Assembly (NCBI GenBank): GCA_946061795.1
Contig: CAMGSK010000030.1
Location: forward strand, 1-12,217
DNA length: 12,217 bases
Direction: 5' to 3'
From: an uncultured Elusimicrobium sp.
GTDB lineage: Bacteria > Elusimicrobiota > Elusimicrobia > Elusimicrobiales > Elusimicrobiaceae
A model generated the notes under the pieces. It ran no database searches, had not been told where the DNA came from, and saw only the letters and a program-made list of their open reading frames with translations. The translations under genes and the position numbers were made by a program. Below, piece by piece: positions 6,341-12,217 of this stretch (its first letter is position 1; each line of letters opens with the position of its first letter).

Positions 6341-6853
6341 ATGTCTTGGAAAAATTTATTCCGTTTTGCCCCCCGGGCAGGCCGAGAAGAATTTGCCGCG
6401 GTAGGGCTAGGCTGCAATCTGTTGACGTACGGCAATTTGCTTTTTTCGATTTGGAGCGAACAGGCCGGCTTTTTGCAAGAGCGCGTTATGTTGATTTCTT
6501 TGCCGGTGTCGGTCCTGGCGTTTTGGGCGGGCCTGGCGCTTTATTCCCGCCGTCTGCACGATTTCGGACTTTCTTTATGGTGGTATATCCTTTATGCGGT
6601 AATCACTTTCGCAGTGGCCAGGCTTTCCCCGCTGGCCGCGGCCGCCGTCAGCGTTTTGGGCATTTTCGTATGGGCGTTTTTCGCTCTGAAAACTGCCCCG
6701 CAGTCCCCTAACTACTTTGGAGACAAACCCCTTCCGTTTATTCCGTTTTTTCAACAACCTTCCGTGTTTTATTTAACGGCTGGATTGGGAATACTCTTGG
6801 GAACCGTCATTGCGCTGACGTCTATGTATCTGATGGGAATCTTATTCCAATAA
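6341..6853 (+). CDS. DUF805 family membrane protein
   Basis: 170 residues. The DUF805 layout is clear: an N-terminal amphipathic stretch ending PRAGREEF (11-18), hydrophobic helices near 20-37, 47-68, 79-93, 96-116 and 141-165, the signature SRRLHDFGLSLWW (69-81) before the third helix, and TAPQSPNYFGDKP (118-130), which corresponds to the family's 'g..g.N.yG' C-terminal signature. It then adds one extra C-terminal transmembrane helix. The ribosome binding site is GGAG (6331-6334), 6 nt before the ATG. It is a paralogue of the upstream gene's N-terminal domain, sharing the GR.E start and the RRL(R/H)(H/D)(I/F)GL..WW core. It is separated from that gene by 166 bases and a terminator-like repeat, so it probably has its own transcript. 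Biochemical function is unknown. Confidence 0.9.
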   Translation: MSWKNLFRFAPRAGREEFAAVGLGCNLLTYGNLLFSIWSEQAGFLQERVMLISLPVSVLAFWAGLALYSRRLHDFGLSLWWYILYAVITFAVARLSPLAAAAVSVLGIFVWAFFALKTAPQSPNYFGDKPLPFIPFFQQPSVFYLTAGLGILLGTVIALTSMYLMGILFQ

Positions 6854-6875
6854 CGCTTTTTTCCGCTGCGTTTTT

Positions 6876-6911
6876 ACGCGCCGCCCCCGCGGGGTACTGG
6901 CGCGTTTTTTT
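6876..6911 (+). terminator. strong rho-independent terminator after the DUF805 gene
   Basis: The outer stem ACGCGCC (6876-6882) / GGCGCGT (6899-6905) has an inner CCCC/GGGG pairing in its loop and is followed by T at 6905-6911. It ends the DUF805 transcript and precedes the tyrS promoter. Confidence 0.88.
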
Positions 6912-6980
6912 ATGCGAAGCCTCTGTTTTTACGCCGGAGAATTTTTTAACCGGACGGACATTTTCCTCTCCCGCATATGC

Positions 6981-6986
6981 TAAAAT
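6981..6986 (+). promoter_or_regulatory. -10 element of the tyrS-mltG promoter
   Basis: TAAAAT lies in CATATGCTAAAATATAAA, the third copy in this window of the CTAAAATA core. CGGACA (6955-6960) resembles a -35 (xxGACA), but its spacing of 20 is long. The leader to the tyrS ATG at 7024 would be about 30 nt and contains GGAGA. Confidence 0.55.
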
Positions 6987-7023
6987 ATAAAAAACACCCG
7001 TTTTTATCATGGAGAAAACCCAT

Positions 7024-8184
7024 ATGACCCTGGATGAACAAATTTCCTTTTTAACCCGCGGATGCGTAGATGTAGTAAATTTGGACGGCCTGCGCAAGAA
7101 ACTGGAAAGTGGCAAAAAACTAAAAATCAAACTGGGCTGCGACCCTACCAGTGCCGATTTGCACTTGGGGCACAGCGTCGCCTTGTCTTTGCTGCGCCGG
7201 TTTCAGGATTTGGGGCATACCGCCGTCTTGGTGATTGGGGACTTTACCGCCGCCGTGGGCGATCCGTCTGGGCGCGATTCCACCCGTCCCGTCTTGCCGA
7301 GAGAACAAATTTTGCAGAACGCCAAAACTTACACCGACCAGGCTTTCAAAGTGCTGGACCCGGCCAAAACCGAAGTGCGTTTTAACAGCGAATGGCTGGA
7401 CCCTTTTGTTTCCGGCAAAGAACTTCTGCAAACCTTGCAAAAAGTGACGGTGGCGCAAGTATTGGAGCGCGACGATTTCAAAAAACGCATGAAAGAGGGC
7501 AGCCCCATCAGCATGCTGGAAGTGCTCTACAGTTTATTTCAAGGCCAGGATTCCGTCGCGCTGAAAGCCGACGTGGAACTGGGCGGCACGGACCAAATTT
7601 TTAACCTGCTGGTGGGACGCCAGCTGCAAAAACAAAACGGACAGGAACCTCAAATCGCCATGACCGTACCGCTTTTGGTGGGCACGGACGGGGTGAAAAA
7701 GATGTCCAAATCCTACGGCAACTACGTGGGCCTCAACGACGCGCCGAACGATATGTTCGGCAAGCTGATGTCTATCTCCGATGAGCTGATGATAAGCTAC
7801 TACGAACTGCTCACCGCGGAAGATTTAACCGCCGTAAAAGCCGAACATCCCATGCAGGCCAAAAAACGCCTGGCCGGACTGCTGACGGAACGTTTTCACG
7901 GAGCGGAAGCGGCCGCCGCGGCGCGGGAAAATTTTGAAAAAGTATTTTCCAAAAAAGAAAATCCCGACGATATGCCCCAGCTAAAACCCGCCGAAGGAGC
8001 GGCTCTTTCCGCCGTGTTGTTTGCAGCGGGAGCGGCCCAAAGCAAAAACAAAGCCCGGGCGCTGATAGAGCAAGGAGCGATTCGTTTAAACGGGCAGAAA
8101 ATCACCCAGGACGGGCCTTTATCCTTTCAGGACGGGGACGTACTGCAGGCAGGCAAAAGAGCTTTCTTTAAACTGGCCCATTAA
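7024..8184 (+). CDS. tyrS: tyrosyl-tRNA synthetase
   Basis: 386 residues. It charges tRNA-Tyr with tyrosine in the cytoplasm. I prefer the ATG at 7024 to the in-frame ATG at 7009, because GGAGA (7011-7015) then becomes the ribosome binding site at 8 nt, and the protein starts MTLDEQISFL like its relatives. Class I signatures: HLGH (47-50, HIGH box) after KIKLGCDPTSADL; IGDFTAAVGDPSGR (71-84); LERDDFKKR (147-155); the tyrosine-site stretch QGQDSVALKADVELGGTDQ (173-191); and KMSKS (226-230). The C-terminal S4 RNA-binding domain spans about 325-383 (KNKARALIEQGAIRLNGQ). The subgroup resembles the compact TyrRS type with NSEWL (121-125). mltG follows after 9 nt. Confidence 0.97.
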   Translation: MTLDEQISFLTRGCVDVVNLDGLRKKLESGKKLKIKLGCDPTSADLHLGHSVALSLLRRFQDLGHTAVLVIGDFTAAVGDPSGRDSTRPVLPREQILQNAKTYTDQAFKVLDPAKTEVRFNSEWLDPFVSGKELLQTLQKVTVAQVLERDDFKKRMKEGSPISMLEVLYSLFQGQDSVALKADVELGGTDQIFNLLVGRQLQKQNGQEPQIAMTVPLLVGTDGVKKMSKSYGNYVGLNDAPNDMFGKLMSISDELMISYYELLTAEDLTAVKAEHPMQAKKRLAGLLTERFHGAEAAAAARENFEKVFSKKENPDDMPQLKPAEGAALSAVLFAAGAAQSKNKARALIEQGAIRLNGQKITQDGPLSFQDGDVLQAGKRAFFKLAH

Positions 8185-8193
8185 CCAAATCGT

Positions 8194-9162
8194 ATGAATA
8201 AACGGGTATGGATAGCGGCGGGTTCGGCGGTGTTTGCGGCGGCGGCTTTGGCGCTGTTCGTCAAACTGCATTATTTTCAAACCGGGGAACCTTTGGTGTT
8301 TGAAATTCTGCCCGGCCAAACGGCCTCCGAAGTGGCCAAAAATCTCCAGACCCGCGGCGTAATATACAGCCCGTTTTGGTTCAAACTCCTGTTTCGTTTG
8401 TCTTCTTCTTCCAAAGATTTAAAGGCGGGCAAATACGATTTGCGCACTTCCATGCCTGCGGAATCCGTGCTCAACTGCATCAAAAGCGGCCAATGCCTGC
8501 ATTTGACCAAAATTACCACCTTGGAAGGATGGCGCAGCGAAGAAATTGCGGAAGTGCTGGCCGCCAACGACATTACCAATCCCCGGGCGTTTTTGGATAT
8601 TGTCCGCACGCGCAATTTGGAAGGCAAACTCTTCCCCTCCACTTACTATTTTGCGGAAAACACGCCCGCGCAGGCGGTGGCGGATGCCATGACGGCCCAA
8701 TACAACCGCCGTGTTAAACCCTTGTTTCACCAATATCCCACGTCTCTGACGGAACGGGAAGCGCTGACGGTGGCCTCCATTGTGGAAAGAGAAGCCGTGT
8801 TCCATGACGAACGGCCCAAAATAGCCGCCGTCTATTTAAACCGGCTAAAAATAGGCAAACGCCTGGAAGCGGACCCGACAGTGCAATATGCGCTGGGGTT
8901 TAACTTCCGGGAAAACCGCTACTGGAAAAAAGGCTTAACGTATAAGGACTTGCGGGATCCGTCTCCGTATAACACTTACCGCCACAACGGGCTCCCCCCC
9001 GCCCCTATTGCCAACCCCAGTTATGAATCCGTGCTGGCCGTGCTCAATCCGGAGCCGGATTTTGACGCCATTTATTTTGTGGCGGACAATACCGGCCGTC
9101 ACGACTTCAGCCGCACCTATGACGAACACATTTTTAAGAAAAACAAATACCGACGCAAATAA
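8194..9162 (+). CDS. mltG: endolytic murein transglycosylase (YceG-like)
   Basis: 322 residues. MltG cleaves nascent peptidoglycan glycan strands at the outer face of the inner membrane and is proposed to set strand length. One N-terminal membrane anchor is visible (6-23), then the LysM-like domain (about 34-100; FEILPGQTASEVAKNLQTRG at 36-55). The catalytic YceG domain includes LEGKLFPSTYYF (142-153), VASIVERE (193-200) with the expected catalytic Glu198, ADPTVQYALG (226-235), and SPYNTYRHNGLPPAPIANPS (257-276). Length is typical. No Shine-Dalgarno is visible before the ATG, which lies 9 nt after the tyrS stop, so expression probably depends on the tyrS transcript and coupling. A bidirectional terminator follows. 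Confidence 0.96.
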   Translation: MNKRVWIAAGSAVFAAAALALFVKLHYFQTGEPLVFEILPGQTASEVAKNLQTRGVIYSPFWFKLLFRLSSSSKDLKAGKYDLRTSMPAESVLNCIKSGQCLHLTKITTLEGWRSEEIAEVLAANDITNPRAFLDIVRTRNLEGKLFPSTYYFAENTPAQAVADAMTAQYNRRVKPLFHQYPTSLTEREALTVASIVEREAVFHDERPKIAAVYLNRLKIGKRLEADPTVQYALGFNFRENRYWKKGLTYKDLRDPSPYNTYRHNGLPPAPIANPSYESVLAVLNPEPDFDAIYFVADNTGRHDFSRTYDEHIFKKNKYRRK

Positions 9163-9184
9163 ATCTTTATTAGACCGCCTTATT

Positions 9185-9219
9185 AAAAAAATTCCCCGGA
9201 CGAATGCCGGGGATTTTTT
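9185..9219. terminator. bidirectional terminator between mltG and the HAD gene
   Basis: The stem CCCCGG (9194-9199) / CCGGGG (9207-9212) has a 7-base loop and is extended by a T-A pair and by A/T runs on each side (A 9185-9191, T 9214-9219). It works in both directions between convergent genes. Its right arm overlaps the stop codon of the minus-strand HAD gene (TAA, complement of 9218-9220). Confidence 0.88.
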
Positions 9220-10024
9220 AGCGGCGGATTCTAAAAATCTTTTCCAGCGCATGCCGGACGCCTTCTTCGTCATTAGAGAGCGTGATTTGGTCCGCACAGG
9301 CTTTAACCGGCCCGGATGCGTTGGCTACGGCCACCCCCAATCCCGCCGCGCGCAGCATATCGGCGTCGTTGAGGATGGCCCCAAACGCCGCCGCCTGCCG
9401 GACCGATAAACCGAACTCAGCACAAACTCTTTGCATGGCGGAGGATTTGCTGACCTCTTTGGCCGTCACCTCTATATTGCCAAAACCGGAATAAACTACA
9501 CGCAAGGAAGGAAAAGCCATGGCCAAATCCGCAAGCACTCTGTTGCACCGCTCCGGCTGTGGAACAATAAACATAAATTTATGCGGACGCATGCCGTCCA
9601 GATTCGGCGGAAACGGACGGGGAGTCACGCCGGTAATGCGGCTTTCCGTTTGAATCAGCGGGTCTAAAACGTCCTGCGCCCACCAGCAATCCCCTTCATA
9701 TGCGCCGAAACAGGAAACGTCGCGGTGTTTCCGGGCAAATTGAAACACTTCCCGCGCCGAAAGGCCGTCCATACGCGTTTGTTCTATTTCTTTTCCGTCC
9801 GCATTTAAAATCAACGCTCCGCCATAACAGATATACGGACAGGAAAACCCCAGTTCACGCATAAAAGGCCGTATGGCCGCCGGCTGGCGCGCGGAAACGA
9901 TACAAAAGTCAACGCCTTTTTGGCGCAGCGCGTGCAGCGTCTGCGCCGTAGCGGCCGGGATATGGTGGGCGGAATTTAACAAGGTGCCGTCCAAATCAGA
10001 AAAAATAATCCGTATATCGTTCAT
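9218..10024 (-). CDS. Cof-type HAD-IIB hydrolase with an altered motif IV
   Basis: 268 residues, the usual Cof-family length. These enzymes are cytoplasmic phosphatases acting on sugar phosphates, nucleotides or similar metabolites; the substrate cannot be told from sequence. Motif I is FSDLDGT (8-14), with nucleophile Asp10 and acid/base Asp12. Motif II is Ser44 in IVSARQ. The type-IIB cap lies about 85-185. Motif III is Lys193 in EVSKSSAM. Motif IV reads FGAILNDADML (214-224) where the family has FGD..ND..ML, so the first metal-binding aspartate is Ala216. One base change (GAC to GCC) would account for it. A GATAAT box ends 6 bases before the ATG and no Shine-Dalgarno is present. The gene starts 78 bases downstream of the end of the efflux ATPase on the same strand. 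Catalysis may be weakened or lost. Confidence 0.92.
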   Translation of the reverse strand: MNDIRIIFSDLDGTLLNSAHHIPAATAQTLHALRQKGVDFCIVSARQPAAIRPFMRELGFSCPYICYGGALILNADGKEIEQTRMDGLSAREVFQFARKHRDVSCFGAYEGDCWWAQDVLDPLIQTESRITGVTPRPFPPNLDGMRPHKFMFIVPQPERCNRVLADLAMAFPSLRVVYSGFGNIEVTAKEVSKSSAMQRVCAEFGLSVRQAAAFGAILNDADMLRAAGLGVAVANASGPVKACADQITLSNDEEGVRHALEKIFRIRR

Positions 10025-10030
10025 AAAATC

Positions 10031-10036
10031 ATTATC
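10031..10036 (-). promoter_or_regulatory. -10 box of the HAD gene promoter
   Basis: On the minus strand the sequence reads ATGGGATAATGATTTTATG. The hexamer GATAAT ends six bases before the start codon, so transcription would begin at about the A of the ATG. The -35 is weak (TTCTTT at 16 bp spacing). It suggests a leaderless transcript, as for gmk. Confidence 0.5.
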
Positions 10037-10102
10037 CCATATTTTAAACGGGAAAGAACGCTTTCTTCCACGGCATCCTTTCCCATTTGTTTATTGAGAA
10101 CT

Positions 10103-12004
10103 TTATTTTTTATACGCCAGCGGACGCAGAGAATTCAGCACCGCCAATACGGAGACTCCCACGTCGGCAAACACGGCTTCCCACAGGGTGGCCTCTCCCA
10201 AAAGCCCCAGCGCCATAACCGCCGCTTTTACCGCCAAAGAAAACATGATGTTTTGCTTCACCACGCCCAACGTAAAACGGCTTAAACGCACCGCCTGGGG
10301 GATTTTGGAGGGTTTGTCGTCAGTCAGCACGATGTCGGCCGATTCAATGGCCGCGTCCGACCCTAACGCCCCCATGGCAATTCCCGCGTCTGCACGCGCC
10401 AGAACGGGAGCGTCGTTGATTCCGTCCCCGGCAAAAAGCAGGGTCCGGCCCGCGGGCTTTTGCCGCATCAAACGTTCCACTATTTCCAATTTGTCTTGGG
10501 GCAGCAGTGAAGCGTAAAACTCGTCCACGCCCGTTTTTTGCGCCGCGGCGGCCGCGGCGGCGGGACGGTCTCCCGTCAGTATAACGATTTTGCCAAAACC
10601 TTGTTTCTTTAATTCTTTAACGGCCGCAACAGCGTCCTCTTTGACCCGGTCGGACAAAGAGAGAGCCCCCGCATATTTGCCGTCAACGCTGACAAACACC
10701 GCCGCTGCGTGAGGGATTTGTGCGGAAGGGGTCTGCGCCGCCCCGGCGAATTCCGGCGTTCCTGCCCGGACGGACATCCCGTCCACCTCCGCAGAGACTC
10801 CGCGTCCGGACGTTTCGGTACTCCGCCCCAAGCGGGCGCGGTTTATTTCCCGGCCGTATGCGCGGCAAACGGCCTGCGCCAAAGGATGATTGGAAGTGCT
10901 TTCCGCATAAGCGGCCAACTCCAGCAAACGCTGCGGGTCAAAACCCGCCGCAGGATAAATTCCGCTCACTTCAAAACGGCCTTCCGTCAAAGTACCTGTT
11001 TTGTCAAAGACCATGACGGCTCCTTTGGCCAAGGCTTCCAAACCGCCGCTTCCTTTCATCAGCACCCCGCGGCGCGCCGCCGCGCCGATTCCCCCGAAAA
11101 AACCCAAAGGGACCGACAACACCAACGCGCACGGGCAAGAAATGACCAAAAATATCAGCGCGCGGTAGCCCCACACGCTCAGCTTGGCCGACGGAAACAA
11201 CAACGGAGGCAGAAAAGCCGTCAATAACGCCGCAAAAACCACAGCCGGCGTATAAATGCGCGCAAAGCGCGTGATAAAACGTTCCGCCGGCGTTTTTTTG
11301 CTCTGGGCGTTTTCCACCAGTTCCAAGATTTTCGCCACCGCGGAAGCGGCGTACGGGCGCAGTGCGCGCATTTCCAGCGCACCGTCTAATACGATGGCTC
11401 CCGCCGGCAATTCTTTGTTTTCTTCCGCAGGAACGGGAAGAGATTCCCCCGTCAAAGCCGAAGCGTCCGCCATAGCCGTTCCCTTCAACACCAGGCCGTC
11501 CAAAGGAATTCTTTCTCCCGGTTTTACCAAAAAAGTTTCCCCCGCCTGAACCGCTTGCGCCGGAACTTCTTTCCATTGGTTTTCCCGCAGAACCCGGACG
11601 GTTTGCGGCTGTAAATCCAGCAACGCGCGCACGCTGCGCCGGGAGCGGTTAACCGCCCAGTCCAGACACTGCTCTCCTATTTGGTAAAACAGCATCACAG
11701 CCGCCGCTTCCGGATATTCCCCCAAAGCAAACGCTCCCAGCGTGGCCAGCGCCATCAGAAAATTCTCATCCAAAAAATCTTTATGCAAGATATTGGACGC
11801 GGCTTTTACCAGCACGCCGGCGCCGCAGGCGGCATAAGCAGCCACGAACAACGCCTTACTAACATATCCCGCCGGAAATAACAAGGCCGCAACAAACAGC
11901 ACTCCTCCCGATATAATAGCCGTTTTTCCCCGGGGAAAGAACTCTTTCCGTGTTGCGCAACACCCGTGTCCGCAACAAGAACATTCCGTATGATGATGTC
12001 CCAT
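10103..12004 (-). CDS. zntA: P1B-type Zn/Cd/Pb-exporting ATPase
   Basis: 633 residues. It pumps divalent soft metals out of the cytoplasm with ATP. Motifs: TGES (185-188, actuator); CPC (290-292) in the metal-binding membrane helix; DKTGTLTEG (334-342) with phosphorylated Asp334; SNHPLA (371-376) with the P1B His373; TGDR (477-480); and GDGINDAP (526-533). Lys593 in the penultimate membrane helix and Asp614 in DVGVS of the last helix match the Zn2+/Cd2+/Pb2+ subgroup rather than copper pumps. There is no heavy-metal-associated domain; the N-terminus is a short MGHHHTECSCCGHGCC tag with five Cys and four His, likely a disordered metal-binding tail. The start follows GGGG with only 8 bases to the stop of an ArsR-type sensor, so the two form one metal-responsive operon. 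The symbol reflects function; cadA is equally possible. Confidence 0.94.
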   Translation of the reverse strand: MGHHHTECSCCGHGCCATRKEFFPRGKTAIISGGVLFVAALLFPAGYVSKALFVAAYAACGAGVLVKAASNILHKDFLDENFLMALATLGAFALGEYPEAAAVMLFYQIGEQCLDWAVNRSRRSVRALLDLQPQTVRVLRENQWKEVPAQAVQAGETFLVKPGERIPLDGLVLKGTAMADASALTGESLPVPAEENKELPAGAIVLDGALEMRALRPYAASAVAKILELVENAQSKKTPAERFITRFARIYTPAVVFAALLTAFLPPLLFPSAKLSVWGYRALIFLVISCPCALVLSVPLGFFGGIGAAARRGVLMKGSGGLEALAKGAVMVFDKTGTLTEGRFEVSGIYPAAGFDPQRLLELAAYAESTSNHPLAQAVCRAYGREINRARLGRSTETSGRGVSAEVDGMSVRAGTPEFAGAAQTPSAQIPHAAAVFVSVDGKYAGALSLSDRVKEDAVAAVKELKKQGFGKIVILTGDRPAAAAAAAQKTGVDEFYASLLPQDKLEIVERLMRQKPAGRTLLFAGDGINDAPVLARADAGIAMGALGSDAAIESADIVLTDDKPSKIPQAVRLSRFTLGVVKQNIMFSLAVKAAVMALGLLGEATLWEAVFADVGVSVLAVLNSLRPLAYKK

Positions 12005-12012
12005 AATTCCCC

Positions 12013-12162
12013 CTATTCCCGCACGTGGTCCAACCCTTGTTTGAAAATGGTTTTCACGTGTTCATCCGCCAATGCGTAAAACACAATTTTCCCCTCTCTG
12101 CGGCTTTTCACCAGTTTGCTCTGCTTTAAGATGCGCAGCTGGTGGGAAAGAGCGGACTGGCA
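12013..12162 (-). pseudogene. C-terminal fragment of an ArsR/SmtB-family zinc-sensing repressor
   Basis: 49 codons plus TAG. The fragment begins inside the winged-helix domain with [17 protein letters not shown] (2-18, turn and recognition helix), continues through the wing ([13 protein letters not shown], 19-31), and ends in the last helix. That helix carries Asp33, His35, His46 and Glu49, the D-x-H / H-x2-E spacing of the alpha-5 zinc site in SmtB. Zinc would release the repressor from DNA and switch on the ATPase encoded 8 bases downstream. A complete family member needs about 60-70 more N-terminal residues. Here the frame meets TAA (complement of 12163-12165) immediately before the conserved region, and the flanking DNA does not look like ArsR. 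The gene is therefore either interrupted by an insertion or joined to unrelated sequence by assembly. Confidence 0.85.
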
Positions 12163-12217
12163 TTACTTCTCTACACTTACAGCATATGCAATTCATGTAT
12201 ATAGATTTAAAGGTCGA
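12163..12217. other. AT-rich foreign sequence abutting the broken arsR
   Basis: These last 55 bases are visibly richer in A and T than everything before them and do not continue the ArsR frame. They include a short palindrome, GCATATGC (12182-12189). A minus-strand frame through the segment is open but too short to interpret. It could be the end of a mobile element or a chimeric contig tip; no terminal repeat can be tested because the far side is missing. Confidence 0.5.

Noticed and set aside
6252..6404. Possible 50-codon plus-strand ORF starting in the gap between the DUF805 genes
   Set aside because: It runs through the terminator-like repeat and overlaps the DUF805 start in another frame; it has no ribosome binding site or motif.
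7009..7023. Upstream ATG at 7009 for tyrS
   Set aside because: Its following bases (GGAGA) serve as the ribosome binding site for the ATG at 7024, and family members start with the MTLDEQ-like sequence.
10050..10072. Small hairpin (GAAAG/CTTTC) between the ATPase and HAD genes as a terminator
   Set aside because: It has a five-base stem with no T run on the minus strand; it is too weak to call.
10709..11227. Plus-strand ORF of 172 codons opposite the efflux ATPase
   Set aside because: It is antisense to conserved P-type ATPase motifs, and its R/G/Q-rich composition is typical of a shadow frame.
12179..12205. ArsR-type operator in the AT-rich terminal sequence
   Set aside because: The half-sites do not pair well as an inverted repeat, and the segment interrupts the gene rather than preceding a start codon at the expected distance.
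1..12217. tRNA, rRNA, CRISPR array or integrase-flanked island
   Set aside because: No cloverleaf-like sequence, spaced direct repeats or recombinase gene was seen in any gap; apart from the right edge, the window reads as stable chromosome.

Overview
The window looks like ordinary chromosome from a Gram-negative bacterium of moderate GC. Two small proteins carry clear lipobox signal peptides, and the core genes are housekeeping genes. The combination of protein styles (short TRL-like lipoproteins, a family-4 uracil-DNA glycosylase with a long loop between its iron-sulfur cysteines, a PriA with decayed helicase motifs) makes me think of a gut-type Elusimicrobiota (Elusimicrobiaceae). That is a recollection-based guess, not something the sequence proves.

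Layout. Positions 1-192 hold the 3' end of an unrecognised gene, followed by two small lipoproteins: one with a fold resembling the I9 protease propeptide, one TRL-like. After a strong terminator comes a tight four-gene operon, gmk - rpoZ - family-4 uracil-DNA glycosylase - priA (gaps of 10, 1 and 2 nt), covering nucleotide metabolism, RNA polymerase assembly, base-excision repair and replication restart. Two DUF805-type membrane proteins follow, the first with a long soluble C-terminal extension built of MORN/YwqK-like strands. Next is a tyrS - mltG pair (9 nt apart): tyrosyl-tRNA synthetase and the peptidoglycan-terminating lytic transglycosylase. A bidirectional terminator then separates the plus-strand genes from three minus-strand genes: a Cof-type HAD phosphatase, a P1B-type Zn/Cd/Pb efflux ATPase without a heavy-metal-associated domain, and just upstream of it the C-terminal part of an ArsR/SmtB-type zinc sensor.

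The arsR reading frame ends abruptly near 12162. The last ~55 bases are AT-rich, contain an in-frame stop and do not resemble ArsR. This is either the edge of an inserted element or a chimeric contig end.

Regulatory signals are legible. Several genes have a -10 like CTAAAATA. gmk and the HAD gene have their -10 so close to the ATG, with no Shine-Dalgarno, that leaderless transcripts are plausible. Genes with longer leaders have good GGAG-type ribosome binding sites.

I did not find a convincing new multi-gene system. The most interesting single observations are the helicase-motif-depleted PriA, the HAD phosphatase lacking one metal-binding aspartate, the fused DUF805 protein, the stand-alone I9-like lipoprotein and the arsR junction.
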